Numbered from the stretch's first letter, positions 1-9,652 are shown. The stretch: 64,000 bases of DNA from Chryseobacterium viscerum (GCF_025949665.1 NZ_JAPDFT010000002.1:62001-126000), one strand, 5' to 3'. Made by a program: numbers and translations. Notes: generated by a model not told the origin, from the letters alone.

Positions 1-1204
1 GTCTCATTTCTTTCCATTGAGAAATCCATCCCGGAAGTCTTCCTAATGCAAACATTACTGTAAACATTTCTGTAGGGATACCTAACGCTCTGTAGATGAT
101 ACCTGAATAGAAGTCTACGTTTGGATATAGCTTTCTTTCTACGAAATATTCATCTTCAAGAGCTACTCTTTCTAACTGCATTGCAATATCAAGAGCTTTA
201 TCCTGAATTCCTAATGCTTTAAGGATATCATCAGCAGCTTTCTTGATGATTTTTGCTCTTGGGTCGAAGTTTTTGTAAACTCTGTGTCCGAATCCCATTA
301 GACGGAAGCTATCAGATTTATCTTTAGCTTTAGCAACATATTTAGATACGTCACCACCATCTTTTTCGATCAGTTCAAGCATTTCAATTACCGCCTGGTT
401 AGCACCACCGTGAAGTGGTCCCCAAAGTGCAGATACCCCAGCAGAGATAGAAGCGAAAAGACCTGTGTGAGCAGAACCTACCATTCTTACTGTAGAAGTA
501 GAACAGTTTTGTTCGTGGTCTGCGTGAAGGATTAATAATTTATCTAAAGCATTTACAACTACCGGATCGATTTCGAAATCAGCGTTTGGTAATCTGAATG
601 CCATTTTGTAGAAGTTCTCTACGTAGTTTAGGTTGTTATCCCCGTGGTTTAATGGTAAACCTTGAGTTTTTCTGTAAGTCCAAGCACAAAGGTGAGAGAA
701 CTTGGCGATCATAAGCTCTGCAGCATGATCCATTTCTTCTTTAGAGTTTACGTTAACTGCTTTTGGGTTGAAAGCTGTCAAAGCAGATGTCATAGAAGAT
801 AAAACTCCCATAGGGTGAGCAGAACGAGGAAAAACATCAATGATTTTTTTCATTTCGTCTGCGATGAAGTTATATTTTTTAATATTATTGTCGAATGAAG
901 TAAACTGATCCTGAGTAGGTAATTCTCCATGTAATAAAAGATACATTACTTCAGTAAAGTTAGATTTTTCAGCAATCTGCTCGATTGGATAACCTCTGTA
1001 GAATAATTCTCCTTTATCTCCGTCTAAGTAAGTGATGTCGCTAATGGTAGCTCCTGTATTTTTGTAACCTAAATCCAGAGTGATCAAACCTGTCTGGTCT
1101 CTTAATTTTGAAATATCAATCCCTCTGTCTCCGATAGTACTATCCACGATAGGATATTCATATGAATTACCGTCGTAATTCAATATTACTTTGTTGTCTG
1201 ACAT
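1..1204 (-). CDS. gltA: Citrate synthase, 3' end cut by window edge
   Basis: Condenses acetyl-CoA and oxaloacetate to citrate, the entry step of the TCA cycle, in the cytoplasm. About 401 residues are visible, starting MSDNKVILNYDGNSYEYPIV; the usual bacterial type II enzyme is about 428 residues, so a short C-terminal piece lies outside the window. Conserved stretches are visible: LHADHEQNCSTSTVRMVGS with the active-site region, SALWGPLHGGANQ, and FGHRVYKNFDPRAK around the catalytic histidine. It follows enolase on the same strand, but a hairpin lies between them, so they may be separate transcripts. The family call is secure. Confidence 0.96.
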   Translation of the reverse strand, partial: MSDNKVILNYDGNSYEYPIVDSTIGDRGIDISKLRDQTGLITLDLGYKNTGATISDITYLDGDKGELFYRGYPIEQIAEKSNFTEVMYLLLHGELPTQDQFTSFDNNIKKYNFIADEMKKIIDVFPRSAHPMGVLSSMTSALTAFNPKAVNVNSKEEMDHAAELMIAKFSHLCAWTYRKTQGLPLNHGDNNLNYVENFYKMAFRLPNADFEIDPVVVNALDKLLILHADHEQNCSTSTVRMVGSAHTGLFASISAGVSALWGPLHGGANQAVIEMLELIEKDGGDVSKYVAKAKDKSDSFRLMGFGHRVYKNFDPRAKIIKKAADDILKALGIQDKALDIAMQLERVALEDEYFVERKLYPNVDFYSGIIYRALGIPTEMFTVMFALGRLPGWISQWKEMR

Positions 1205-1245
1205 TATTTATTTATTTTTTTTAAATATACCACTTTCCATAAAAT

Positions 1246-1273
1246 ACGGCAAACTAAAAATTTCGCTTGCCGT
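1246..1273 (-). terminator. Hairpin between eno and gltA
   Basis: Arms ACGGCAA (1246-1252) and TTGCCGT (1267-1273) form a perfect 7-bp stem. On the minus strand it is followed by ATTTTATGG, a weak T-tract. It probably ends enolase transcription before gltA; read-through is possible. Confidence 0.5.
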
Positions 1274-1292
1274 TATTTATAAATTCAATTAA

Positions 1293-2588
<1,296 letters not shown>

Positions 2589-2607
2589 TTATTTTTTTTA
2601 GTTTAGA

Positions 2608-2615
2608 CAAATTTA
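2608..2615 (-). promoter_or_regulatory. eno promoter -7 element
   Basis: On the minus strand this reads TAAATTTG, matching the Bacteroidota -7 consensus TAnnTTTG, 22 bases upstream of the enolase ATG. No good -33 TTG is seen at the usual distance, so only the -7 element is supported. Confidence 0.5.
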
Positions 2616-2753
2616 ATCAAAATTTAACTTTCAGGGGTATTTCGAGGGATTTTTTTGAAATAAATCCGAGTTAAATTTTAGTTAATTTATATTATGATAA
2701 TTCCACAATTTCTTTGTGCTGGATTGAGGATTTAAAATAGGGAAAGAATGATA

Positions 2754-2793
2754 AAAAAACTCACCTCTTAAAATTTTAAAAGGTGAGTTTTTA
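2754..2793 (-). terminator. Terminator of the 2.8-7.6 kb operon
   Basis: Perfect 12-bp arms AAAAACTCACCT (2755-2766) and AGGTGAGTTTTT (2781-2792). Read on the minus strand the stem runs into a T-tract, so it is an intrinsic terminator just after the secreted-protein gene at 2810. Confidence 0.85.
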
Positions 2794-2809
2794 TTTAGTA
2801 ATTATTACG

Positions 2810-3958
2810 CTATTCTTTTTTCATTGCATCAAAATTGAAACTGACATTTAAGAAACCAAAAAGATTATTGTTTTTAATGTCATATTTTAAAATCAACGGA
2901 ATCCAAAGGTTTTTTAAAATTCTTATTCTTAAATCTGCATTGGCTAAGAACTGGTCATTTTTTTCATCTGTCATTATTCCTGAAACAATTCTTTTATATT
3001 CAAAATTAGGTTTAAGTTCCACAATAGATTTCTCCTTCGTTTCCCAAATTGAAATATTTAGTCCTAATTGTGACGAAAATTCTTTCCGTTTTATAACAGA
3101 AGTTGTGATACTGTCTTTTGCTTTAAACTGATTCCGGAAGTCTATTTCCAATTTACTTCCCTTCTTAGATTTTAATCCTTGCAGATAAACCAAATTGGCA
3201 TCAAACTCGTCCAAGAACTTAGAATCCTTTTGAAAATTACTATGGAATCCTACAGTTAATAAAGGCCGCCTTTTTAACTTCCCTAATTCATCTTGAAAAG
3301 TATCTAAAAATTGTTTAGCATCTATTCCATCTTGCTCTTCCAGCAATATCTTTTTAAAATCTTCCGGCAAGTTATCTATTGGCAAGTAATACTGTTTTTC
3401 AATAGAAGCCTTTGCTAATTTCTCAATTTTCTGATAGTTTTCAGGAGTTGCTACATTTCTATATTTTTGTAAGGCAAAAATTAAAGCAGAACTTAATTTG
3501 GCAAAATATTTACCGGATTCATACTCTTCTCTGGCTAAACTGGCTATAGTTGTATCTCTTTTGTTAATGATTGCCCAATCGAAGCCATAATTAAATCCTT
3601 TAAATTTATAGTCATTATCGAGGTTTAATCCTATTTGTATCTGAAAATTTCTATAAAAGGTTTCTCGTTTACTTGCATAGTTATAGTCAATTAATAAAGT
3701 ACTATCAACTTTTGATCTCAACGAAAAAATGTTTGCTTTAAATTGAAAAGATTTGTTTTCGCTTGTTAATCCTTTAAAAGAAGCCTGCATATAATCAGTC
3801 AATACATCTTTCCAGTTTCCCGATTTTGTTTCTTCAATCTTTTTATAAAAATCATCTGATTTTAAATCATTTTTAGTTAAGGCTCCATTCTGGGCACAAA
3901 CCAATAATACATTAAAGAAAAACAGAACAATCCCTAATTTATGTATAAGTGTTTTCAT
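2810..3958 (-). CDS. Secreted protein of unknown function, last gene of signalling locus
   Basis: A 382-residue protein with a clear signal peptide (hydrophobic stretch LGIVLFFFNVLLVCAQ, likely cut near residue 22). The mature part alternates polar and hydrophobic residues in beta-rich stretches (for example RPLLTVGFHSNFQ, KLEIDFRNQF, LWIPLILKYDI), and the end, LFGFLNVSFNFDAMKKE, resembles an outer-membrane strand, so a periplasmic or outer-membrane location is plausible. I do not recognise a named family. It follows the small protein at 3970 by 11 bases and precedes a strong terminator, so it is the third gene of the unit driven by the promoter at 4663-4710. It is probably an output of the adjacent two-component system; the function is unknown. 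Confidence 0.8.
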   Translation of the reverse strand: MKTLIHKLGIVLFFFNVLLVCAQNGALTKNDLKSDDFYKKIEETKSGNWKDVLTDYMQASFKGLTSENKSFQFKANIFSLRSKVDSTLLIDYNYASKRETFYRNFQIQIGLNLDNDYKFKGFNYGFDWAIINKRDTTIASLAREEYESGKYFAKLSSALIFALQKYRNVATPENYQKIEKLAKASIEKQYYLPIDNLPEDFKKILLEEQDGIDAKQFLDTFQDELGKLKRRPLLTVGFHSNFQKDSKFLDEFDANLVYLQGLKSKKGSKLEIDFRNQFKAKDSITTSVIKRKEFSSQLGLNISIWETKEKSIVELKPNFEYKRIVSGIMTDEKNDQFLANADLRIRILKNLWIPLILKYDIKNNNLFGFLNVSFNFDAMKKE

Positions 3959-3969
3959 GATTCCTTTTA

Positions 3970-4284
3970 TTACTTTACTTTAAAATGATACGTCAATAAA
4001 TACCCATTCCCTTTTCTATTGGCTGGATTTAAATCAGAGTCCTCACTAAGGACAATATCTCCATCAATTTTCACTCTTGTATTTCTATCTGCTGATAATG
4101 GATTCGACCCAATTATATAAAGATCATAATCTGCTCCCTCTTCTAATTCAAATTCTTCAGAAAAAGTTCCTTTTTCTGTTTGTTCAAAAAGTGGTTCTGT
4201 ACTCCCTTTTTTAAAAATTTTATAGATAATTCCTAAAATTGAAGTGCCACCTGTTACTGTAATATTTAATGTTATAGTTTTCAT
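3970..4284 (-). CDS. Small beta-rich protein of unknown function
   Basis: A 104-residue protein without a signal peptide or membrane segment. The pattern MKTITLNITVTGGTSILGIIYKIF, then SEEFELEEGADYDLYIIGSN and YLLTYHFKVK at the end suggests a small beta-sandwich. No catalytic motif is visible and no family is recognised. It sits 29 bases after the membrane protein at 4314 and 11 bases before the secreted protein at 2810, so all three are probably co-transcribed from the dyad-bearing promoter at 4663-4710. Real gene status rests on operon position and a clean start. Confidence 0.75.
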   Translation of the reverse strand: MKTITLNITVTGGTSILGIIYKIFKKGSTEPLFEQTEKGTFSEEFELEEGADYDLYIIGSNPLSADRNTRVKIDGDIVLSEDSDLNPANRKGNGYLLTYHFKVK

Positions 4285-4313
4285 GATATCAAGTTTTTTA
4301 AAGTTATTATTAT

Positions 4314-4643
4314 TTATTTTCTGGGTGTAGGAGATAAAAGCCCGGCTAAAGCTCCTATGGCTCCAGATGAAATGGTAGCAAAAATAGTTACCAGCTGATT
4401 ATCTTTGGGTTCTCCACCACTCCATGCAGAAATTAGAATAAGTCCTGCAATAATTCCAATAATTGCCAGACCAAGCATAATGACTATAATTCTATAGATC
4501 CAATAATCTGTACCTCTCCCATTCCGGATTTCCACATTTCTTAAGGCTTCTATGGGATTGGTTTTAAATTTCTCCTGAAGATCAGTGTTGTTTTTTAAAG
4601 CAGCTTCCAAATCTCCAATACTGTCGTTAATTAAAGTTTTCAT
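4314..4643 (-). CDS. Small two-span membrane protein with leader-like N-terminal helix
   Basis: A 109-residue protein in three parts: a soluble helical N terminus (LEAALKNNTDLQEKFKTNP, residues about 12-30), a first membrane span (WIYRIIVIMLGLAIIGIIAG, about 48-67) and a second hydrophobic segment (LVTIFATISSGAIGALAGLL, about 84-103), ending SPTPRK. The N-terminal pattern of polar helix, NP and ALRN resembles leader-like or adaptor helices in some peptide and effector systems, but this is only a resemblance. It is the first gene after a regulated promoter (4663-4710) and opens the three-gene unit 4643-2810. Function unknown. Confidence 0.78.
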   Translation of the reverse strand: MKTLINDSIGDLEAALKNNTDLQEKFKTNPIEALRNVEIRNGRGTDYWIYRIIVIMLGLAIIGIIAGLILISAWSGGEPKDNQLVTIFATISSGAIGALAGLLSPTPRK

Positions 4644-4662
4644 GGCTGTTAATTTTATATAT

Positions 4663-4710
4663 CAAATTTCCCTCTAAAAAACATACCTGTCAATTACACA
4701 AAAGGGTAAT
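4663..4710 (-). promoter_or_regulatory. Regulated promoter P1 with ATTACCC/GTGTAAT dyad
   Basis: Minus strand order: dyad ATTACCC-TTTT-GTGTAAT (4693-4710), whose right half runs into TTG (4691-4693) as a -33 element, then 20 bases, then GAAATTTG (4663-4670), a near match to TAnnTTTG. The downstream ATG (4643) lies about 20 bases on. The same arrangement with the same spacing occurs at 7602-7649. A dyad abutting the -33 element with an imperfect -7 suits an activated promoter; the adjacent LuxR-type regulator is the likely binder (inference). Confidence 0.75.
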
Positions 4711-4712
4711 TT

Positions 4713-5501
4713 TTATACTATTATTTTAAAAACCAGGCAGGTTCCGGGGTTTTCAGATGAAATATGACATTCACCGGATAATTCATTCATTCTTCTTTTC
4801 ATATTTCTGAGGCCATTTCCTTTTGGCAGGTCCTCCTGAATACCGATTCCGTTATCTGATATTTTCATAGAAAAGTTATTTTCTTTCTGTGAAAATGAAA
4901 GTTTCAATGTATCAGCATGGCTGTGTTTGTATACATTATTCACCGCTTCTTTTAAGCAGAGAAAAAGATTACGTCTCATTTCAGTAGAAACAGGAGTTTC
5001 CGCAGTGATATCTTCACATTCTGAAAGCAATATTATTTTTGTTTTCTTTAAAAAGTTTCCGGTATACAATATTGCATAATCAATAAAGCTTCCCAACGTA
5101 TCATTTCCAGAATTCAAGCTCCAAAGCATTTCCCGCATAGAAATATTCATTTCTTCAGAGGTTTTCAAAAGTTCATCAATGTCGCTTTCCAAATCGTCAT
5201 CTGTAGCTTTCTGTTTCAGAAATTCTGCCTGAAGTTTCAGGGCAGAGATTCCCGCCCCCAGATCGTCATGCATATCGTGGGAAATACGTTCGCGTTCCAG
5301 TTCGAGAACTTTTTGTTTTTCGAGTTCTTTCTGCAGGAGCTGGTTTTGGTGTTCGGCTTCTTTGAGCTGTTGTTCTTTCAGATATAAAAGCTGTTTTCGG
5401 TTGTACATTAATACGATGAAAATTGTAAAAGCAACCAAAAGCACCACTAAAAGTAATGCGATTAAAAAAATAAGTTTTATTTCTGAAGGTAAAGACTTCA
5501 T
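4713..5501 (-). CDS. NarL-family sensor histidine kinase without input domain
   Basis: A 262-residue kinase. It has one membrane span near residues 9-33, a coiled coil (about 36-70), then a HisKA_3 dimerisation domain with the phospho-acceptor His in ERISHDMHDDLGAGISALKL (His75), and an HATPase domain with EAVNNVYKHS (N box) and ISDNGIG (G1). It has no periplasmic or PAS sensor, so it may take its signal from the membrane protein encoded just upstream, whose stop overlaps this start as ATGA (5498-5501). The response regulator partner is three genes upstream in the same operon at 6951. Kinase assignment is firm; the signal is unknown. Confidence 0.93.
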   Translation of the reverse strand: MKSLPSEIKLIFLIALLLVVLLVAFTIFIVLMYNRKQLLYLKEQQLKEAEHQNQLLQKELEKQKVLELERERISHDMHDDLGAGISALKLQAEFLKQKATDDDLESDIDELLKTSEEMNISMREMLWSLNSGNDTLGSFIDYAILYTGNFLKKTKIILLSECEDITAETPVSTEMRRNLFLCLKEAVNNVYKHSHADTLKLSFSQKENNFSMKISDNGIGIQEDLPKGNGLRNMKRRMNELSGECHISSENPGTCLVFKIIV

Positions 5502-6118
5502 TTTTTATTCATTGAGTTATATTTATGTAAAGCAATATAAAATAAACCACCGCATACAATATTGATTACATTTAATATTTGTTTCAGCAGTTTTAGAAAT
5601 GGCTTATCAATTTCATTCAGCAGATACATGGGGATAATCCTGAAAAGAAAAAAACAACTCCATAAAAGTATCGAGGTTGAGATCCAAAAAACGGGATCGT
5701 CTGTAATTTTCGACTTATTAATATTATTTAATTTATAACTGCACCAATACAATACCTGTAATATATTGATAACACAATACGTAATAGCAATATTCAAATT
5801 ATATTTATCAACATAAAAAAGTTCAATATTCAATATTGTTACTATTAAGACGATTGTAGATATTACAACAGCTATCTTCCTATTTTTAAAGTGTCGAAAA
5901 TAAAAAATGATAAAATAGAAGCTATTGTAAAGATTCAAATAGTTATACTGAATTGATTTGGTTGAAATAATATTAATTTCTGAAAAAAAATCTACAACAA
6001 AATTTACGATGAGATATAACAAAAAATAGTCTTGAGAGGATATTTTTTTTCCTCTCAAAACTATGATTCCTTTTATCAACACCATAAAAGAAATGATATA
6101 GTAGGCTGTAATAAGCAT
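5498..6118 (-). CDS. Polytopic membrane protein, probable sensor partner of the kinase
   Basis: A 206-residue protein with about six to seven hydrophobic segments (near residues 3-20, 31-50, 62-78, 82-102, 108-126, 142-165 and 178-198), short loops and a WISTSILLWSCFFLF stretch in the penultimate span. No enzyme motif is seen. It is translationally coupled to the kinase gene by a 4-base ATGA overlap and begins 1 base from the gene before it. The coupling, and the absence of an input domain in the kinase, suggest that it senses or relays the signal to the kinase. That is inference; the protein family is not identified. Confidence 0.82.
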   Translation of the reverse strand: MLITAYYIISFMVLIKGIIVLRGKKISSQDYFLLYLIVNFVVDFFSEINIISTKSIQYNYLNLYNSFYFIIFYFRHFKNRKIAVVISTIVLIVTILNIELFYVDKYNLNIAITYCVINILQVLYWCSYKLNNINKSKITDDPVFWISTSILLWSCFFLFRIIPMYLLNEIDKPFLKLLKQILNVINIVCGGLFYIALHKYNSMNKK

Positions 6119-6119
6119 T

Positions 6120-6944
6120 TTATGGCTCTAAACTTCCCTGATCATAATATGGGAAATCTGCACTAAGTAATTGTTTATTATTATCTGAAGGCATAGTTGC
6201 CAAATATATTGACTGTTTTCCTGCTCCAAAACTTACTGTCTTTTTTCTTCCAATGCATGGTATAAAGTCAAGTCTGGAAATACTTTTTTTAAGACATCCT
6301 TCCAGGTACATATGCATTCTATCAATATATTGTTTTACGAGAATCAACTCATAGCGTATAGAATTTGCTACATAAGCGTCGTTGGATGCATTAGTGAGTG
6401 TTCTCCCTAAATTCGTACTGTCAAATCTTCCTAATTGGGATGCATCTACCTCATAAAATCTATCCAGGTTAAAAACAAAATAATGTTTATCCAACTTAGT
6501 TGTATCTGATGCCTCATGGAAGGAAAGGCTTGCATATAAGTATCCTTCTATACTTTTTAGTGCTAATTGATTTTCAGGCATCATCCTAGAAAATTCACTA
6601 ATTGTAGTATTTGTAAGTTCTCTAAAAGATATTTTCATTATTGTATACCCCTCATTCAAATGGTCCCTAACAAGGGTTTCAAATAATTGAAAATCTATGT
6701 ACAATTCCTGGCTAATATCAGGAGCCCTCTGCTCAAACAACGCTCTATTTTTTAAGAATTCATCATCGCCTATAGGATGGGTTACGAAAAAGTCCACCCC
6801 ATTCTTTGTAATATAATCCTTTATCCATTGCTCACGTTCCGTAAACTCCTTCATTTCATAGAAGTCTTTAATCGTTCCTTCCTTTTGCATCGCAATAATA
6901 GCAGCCTCCAGAGCACATTTAAAATCATGCAATTCTTTTTCCAT
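6120..6944 (-). CDS. Protein of unknown function within two-component operon
   Basis: A 274-residue soluble protein with no signal peptide or membrane span. It is acidic and mixed helical, with segments such as IKDFYEMKEFTEREQWIKDYI, DFFVTHPIGDDEF and LFETLVRDHLNEGYTIMKIS. The C-terminal part ends with SFGAGKQSIYLATMPSDN. I recognise no family or catalytic motif. It lies 6 bases after the response regulator and 1 base before the membrane protein, so it is a fixed member of the signalling operon and may modulate the phosphorelay or bind a cytoplasmic signal. Function unknown. Confidence 0.8.
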   Translation of the reverse strand: MEKELHDFKCALEAAIIAMQKEGTIKDFYEMKEFTEREQWIKDYITKNGVDFFVTHPIGDDEFLKNRALFEQRAPDISQELYIDFQLFETLVRDHLNEGYTIMKISFRELTNTTISEFSRMMPENQLALKSIEGYLYASLSFHEASDTTKLDKHYFVFNLDRFYEVDASQLGRFDSTNLGRTLTNASNDAYVANSIRYELILVKQYIDRMHMYLEGCLKKSISRLDFIPCIGRKKTVSFGAGKQSIYLATMPSDNNKQLLSADFPYYDQGSLEP

Positions 6945-6950
6945 TGTTTC

Positions 6951-7583
6951 TTAGTTTTTTGATTGGTTTAATTTATTAATAGCCTCCACTTTATTGTTGA
7001 CGTGAAGTTTTCTGTAGATACTTCCGACGTGTTTTTTTACCGTATCAATGCTGATGCATTTTCTATCAGCAATTTCTTTGTAAAGGAGTCCTTCTGAAAG
7101 AAGTTCGAGAATTTCCTTTTCACGCTCAGTAAGCTCATCAAAACCTTTAATTTCCGGAAGTTTTCTTTCAAAATGTTTGAGCACTCTTCGGGCAATGGAA
7201 AAACTCATTGGAGCTCCGCCCTGGTATACATCGCGGATAGAAGAGAGAATTTTGTCCATACTTTCTCCTTTTACAAGATAGCCCATAGCGCCGGCTTTTA
7301 AAGAATTAAAGATTTTTTCATCATCATCAAAACTGGTACACATGATAAATTGTGTATCGGGCATCTCTTTTCGCAGCTTTTCTATGATTTCGATTCCGAG
7401 CATATCCTGCAGCTGGATATCCATCATCACAACATCCGGCGAAATGGCGGGGAGATTTTGCATAGCATCATTTCCGTCAAAGAACTGAGCAATTACCTTC
7501 ATATCCTGTTGATAATTGATGACTTTCTTCAACGCGTTGTTGTAGTTTTTTTCATCTTCTACTATGGCAATGGAAATGCTCAT
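6951..7583 (-). CDS. LuxR/NarL-type response regulator
   Basis: A 210-residue DNA-binding response regulator. The receiver domain begins MSISIAIVEDEKNY and contains the phospho-acceptor Asp55 in DVVMMDIQ; the C-terminal LuxR helix-turn-helix reads LTEREKEILELLSEGLLYKE and SIDTVKKHVGSIYRKLHV. An upstream in-frame ATG at 7604 exists, but the promoter -7 element at 7602-7609 overlaps it, so the ATG at 7583 is chosen; it also removes an atypical N-terminal extension. This is the first gene of the operon that contains its cognate kinase. It probably controls its own promoter and that at 4663-4710 through matching dyads (inference). Confidence 0.93.
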   Translation of the reverse strand: MSISIAIVEDEKNYNNALKKVINYQQDMKVIAQFFDGNDAMQNLPAISPDVVMMDIQLQDMLGIEIIEKLRKEMPDTQFIMCTSFDDDEKIFNSLKAGAMGYLVKGESMDKILSSIRDVYQGGAPMSFSIARRVLKHFERKLPEIKGFDELTEREKEILELLSEGLLYKEIADRKCISIDTVKKHVGSIYRKLHVNNKVEAINKLNQSKN

Positions 7584-7601
7584 GACTTTGTTTGTTTGTA
7601 G

Positions 7602-7649
7602 CAAATTTCAACAGAAAACAAATGGAAATCAATTACACCTTTGGGTAAT
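7602..7649 (-). promoter_or_regulatory. Regulated promoter P2 of the response-regulator operon
   Basis: Minus strand: ATTACCC-AAAG-GTGTAAT (7632-7649), running into TTG (7630-7632), then 20 bases, then GAAATTTG (7602-7609). Dyad halves, -33 TTG, spacer length and -7 sequence equal those at 4663-4710; only the 4-base dyad centre and the spacer sequence differ. The position rules out the ATG at 7604 as the regulator start and implies a short leader to 7583. Autoregulation by the encoded regulator is the simplest reading. Confidence 0.75.
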
Positions 7650-7798
7650 ATTAATCTTTGAGTTTGCAATGATGATTTCAGTCTTTAGTTTTTAATAAAT
7701 TTAATCAATTTTTCATTTAAAAACAACATAAAGTTAATTATTAATAATAAATTAAAACAAAAAGAAAACAATTCAAATAAATAATTTAAAATTAATTA

Positions 7799-9652
7799 TC
7801 ATTTCACAATATAATCAAGAATAGGATAATCAATACTGCTTATTGTATTATGAAATTCTATTTGTTCAAATATTTGAATCAGATTTTTTCCTTTCTTCAG
7901 CCATACTCCAGGAATGTAAAGGGTTTGTTGGGGCCCAGCAGTACTCCAGTATCTGCCTGCATTTCTTCCATTGATGAAAACAATTCCTTTTCCAAATTTC
8001 CTCATATCAAGAAAAGTATCTCCCGTTTCATCAAGTGTAAATTCTGCTTCCTGAATTACGGGTGAATGATCTTCAATTTTTTTATTTTTAAAAGTATGTT
8101 CAGGAAATGTATTAAATGGTAAAGGAAGCATTTCCCAGTTTCCATAGATCTCAACCCCATCAATTTTCACAGGACTGATAATCCCTTTTAGGTTATGAAC
8201 AATCTCTGCCCCGTAATTGATTCTGCCCATATTTTCAACCAGAATTTCCAACTGATCTCCGGATTTGATTTCAATATCCAGATCATACTTTTTGTTTACC
8301 CTGTTCAACTCTCCTTTCCATTTCCCATTGATGTAGATGTTTGCATAATCACGTAATCCTTTTATCTCAAGTTTTCCCTTCTGATCTTTTTCGAAATTTC
8401 TTCTGTAGAGAATATATCCGCTGCCAATATTCAGATCTTCAAAGGTGAGTGGCTGGTCACTGATAATTGGTTTTTGCCGATCAGTAAAATCAAAAAGACT
8501 ATTTACTTTTGAAAATTTAATGGTGGGAATTGTGATGACTTTCATCGGCCTGGGAACATCAGGAAGTCTGCTTTTGTTTATTTTTTGAAAAACTTCTCTC
8601 AGTGCATTATATTTGGGGGTAGCCCATCCTGCTTCACTGATAGGAGCATCATAGTCATAGCTAGTAAGATCCGGTTGTATGTCATGGTCTTTATCATAAT
8701 TGGCACCGCTTGTAAAACCGAAGTTGGTTCCACCATGAATCATGTAATAATTAAATGAGACTCCATTTTCCAGATAGAGTTTTGTCTGCTTTACCACCTC
8801 TTCTGTAGAAACTTTCACAAAAGGTTCTGCCCAATGATCCAGCCATCCCGGATAGTATTCAGCAACCATATAAGGACCCTTGCCTCCATTATATTCATTG
8901 ATACTTTTCTTTAGAATATCAATGTCACTTTCTCCATTTGCTGTGGGTAAGGCACCTTCAATAGAGCCTCCTTTAAAAAGTGAACTCCCATCCGAGGTAA
9001 ACAACGGCACTGAAATCCCGCTTTTCAAAAGCATCTCTTTTATCTTGTGGCTGTATTTTCTGTGCTCTTCCAAAGGAATATCTTTTCTCTGAGCCACATA
9101 AGACCCAAATTCATTTTCTGCCTGTACCATAATTACCGGACCACCATTATTGATCTGCAACGGTACAATTTGTTTTGCCAGCTGATTGATATATTTCCGG
9201 CATTCATCTAAAAAAGCTTGGTTATCCCTTCTTATTTCAAGGTCTTTATTTTTTTGCAGCCACCACGGATAACCTCCAAATTCCCATTCAGCACACACAT
9301 AGGGCCCCGGGCGGATAATGACATATAATCCTACTTCCTGTGCCGTTTTTATAAACTTTTGTAAATTTTTTTCACCCGAAAAATTCCACTTCCCAGGAGA
9401 TTCTTCATGATAATTCCAAAATACATAAGTAGTAACTGTATTTAAGCCCATTGCTTTCATCATCTCCAATCTGTGTTTCCAATATTCTGATGGAACTCTC
9501 GGATAGTGCATTTCTCCTGAATATACTGTAAATGGTTTAGCGTTTAAGAAGAAACTCCCATCTTTAATTTCAAATTTCCCTTTTTGAGAAAACATGGTAT
9601 TCAAGGAGAAAAATAAAAGAATTATACATAAATAACGACTAAAATTTCTCAT
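7799..9652 (-). CDS. Secreted GH35 beta-galactosidase
   Basis: A 617-residue glycoside hydrolase family 35 enzyme that releases terminal beta-galactose from glycans, exported by the N-terminal signal peptide (RYLCIILLFFSLNTMFSQ). The TIM-barrel N-terminal half shows IIRPGPYVCAEWEFGGYPWW, the acid/base motif AENEFGSY (about 179-185) and the nucleophile region VAEYYPGWLDHW. The C-terminal beta domains contain LRDYANIYINGKWKG and FINGRNAGRYWS, typical of GH35 jelly rolls. The open frame extends upstream to 9895 over the opposite-strand lipoprotein gene; starts at 9652 or 9664 are sensible, and 9652 begins a clean signal peptide. No neighbouring polysaccharide-utilisation genes are visible. Confidence 0.93.
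   Translation of the reverse strand: MRNFSRYLCIILLFFSLNTMFSQKGKFEIKDGSFFLNAKPFTVYSGEMHYPRVPSEYWKHRLEMMKAMGLNTVTTYVFWNYHEESPGKWNFSGEKNLQKFIKTAQEVGLYVIIRPGPYVCAEWEFGGYPWWLQKNKDLEIRRDNQAFLDECRKYINQLAKQIVPLQINNGGPVIMVQAENEFGSYVAQRKDIPLEEHRKYSHKIKEMLLKSGISVPLFTSDGSSLFKGGSIEGALPTANGESDIDILKKSINEYNGGKGPYMVAEYYPGWLDHWAEPFVKVSTEEVVKQTKLYLENGVSFNYYMIHGGTNFGFTSGANYDKDHDIQPDLTSYDYDAPISEAGWATPKYNALREVFQKINKSRLPDVPRPMKVITIPTIKFSKVNSLFDFTDRQKPIISDQPLTFEDLNIGSGYILYRRNFEKDQKGKLEIKGLRDYANIYINGKWKGELNRVNKKYDLDIEIKSGDQLEILVENMGRINYGAEIVHNLKGIISPVKIDGVEIYGNWEMLPLPFNTFPEHTFKNKKIEDHSPVIQEAEFTLDETGDTFLDMRKFGKGIVFINGRNAGRYWSTAGPQQTLYIPGVWLKKGKNLIQIFEQIEFHNTISSIDYPILDYIVK

Noticed and set aside
7584..7604. Earlier ATG for the LuxR-type regulator at 7604
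   Set aside because: The -7 promoter element lies over this codon (7602-7609), so it is unlikely to be in the transcript.
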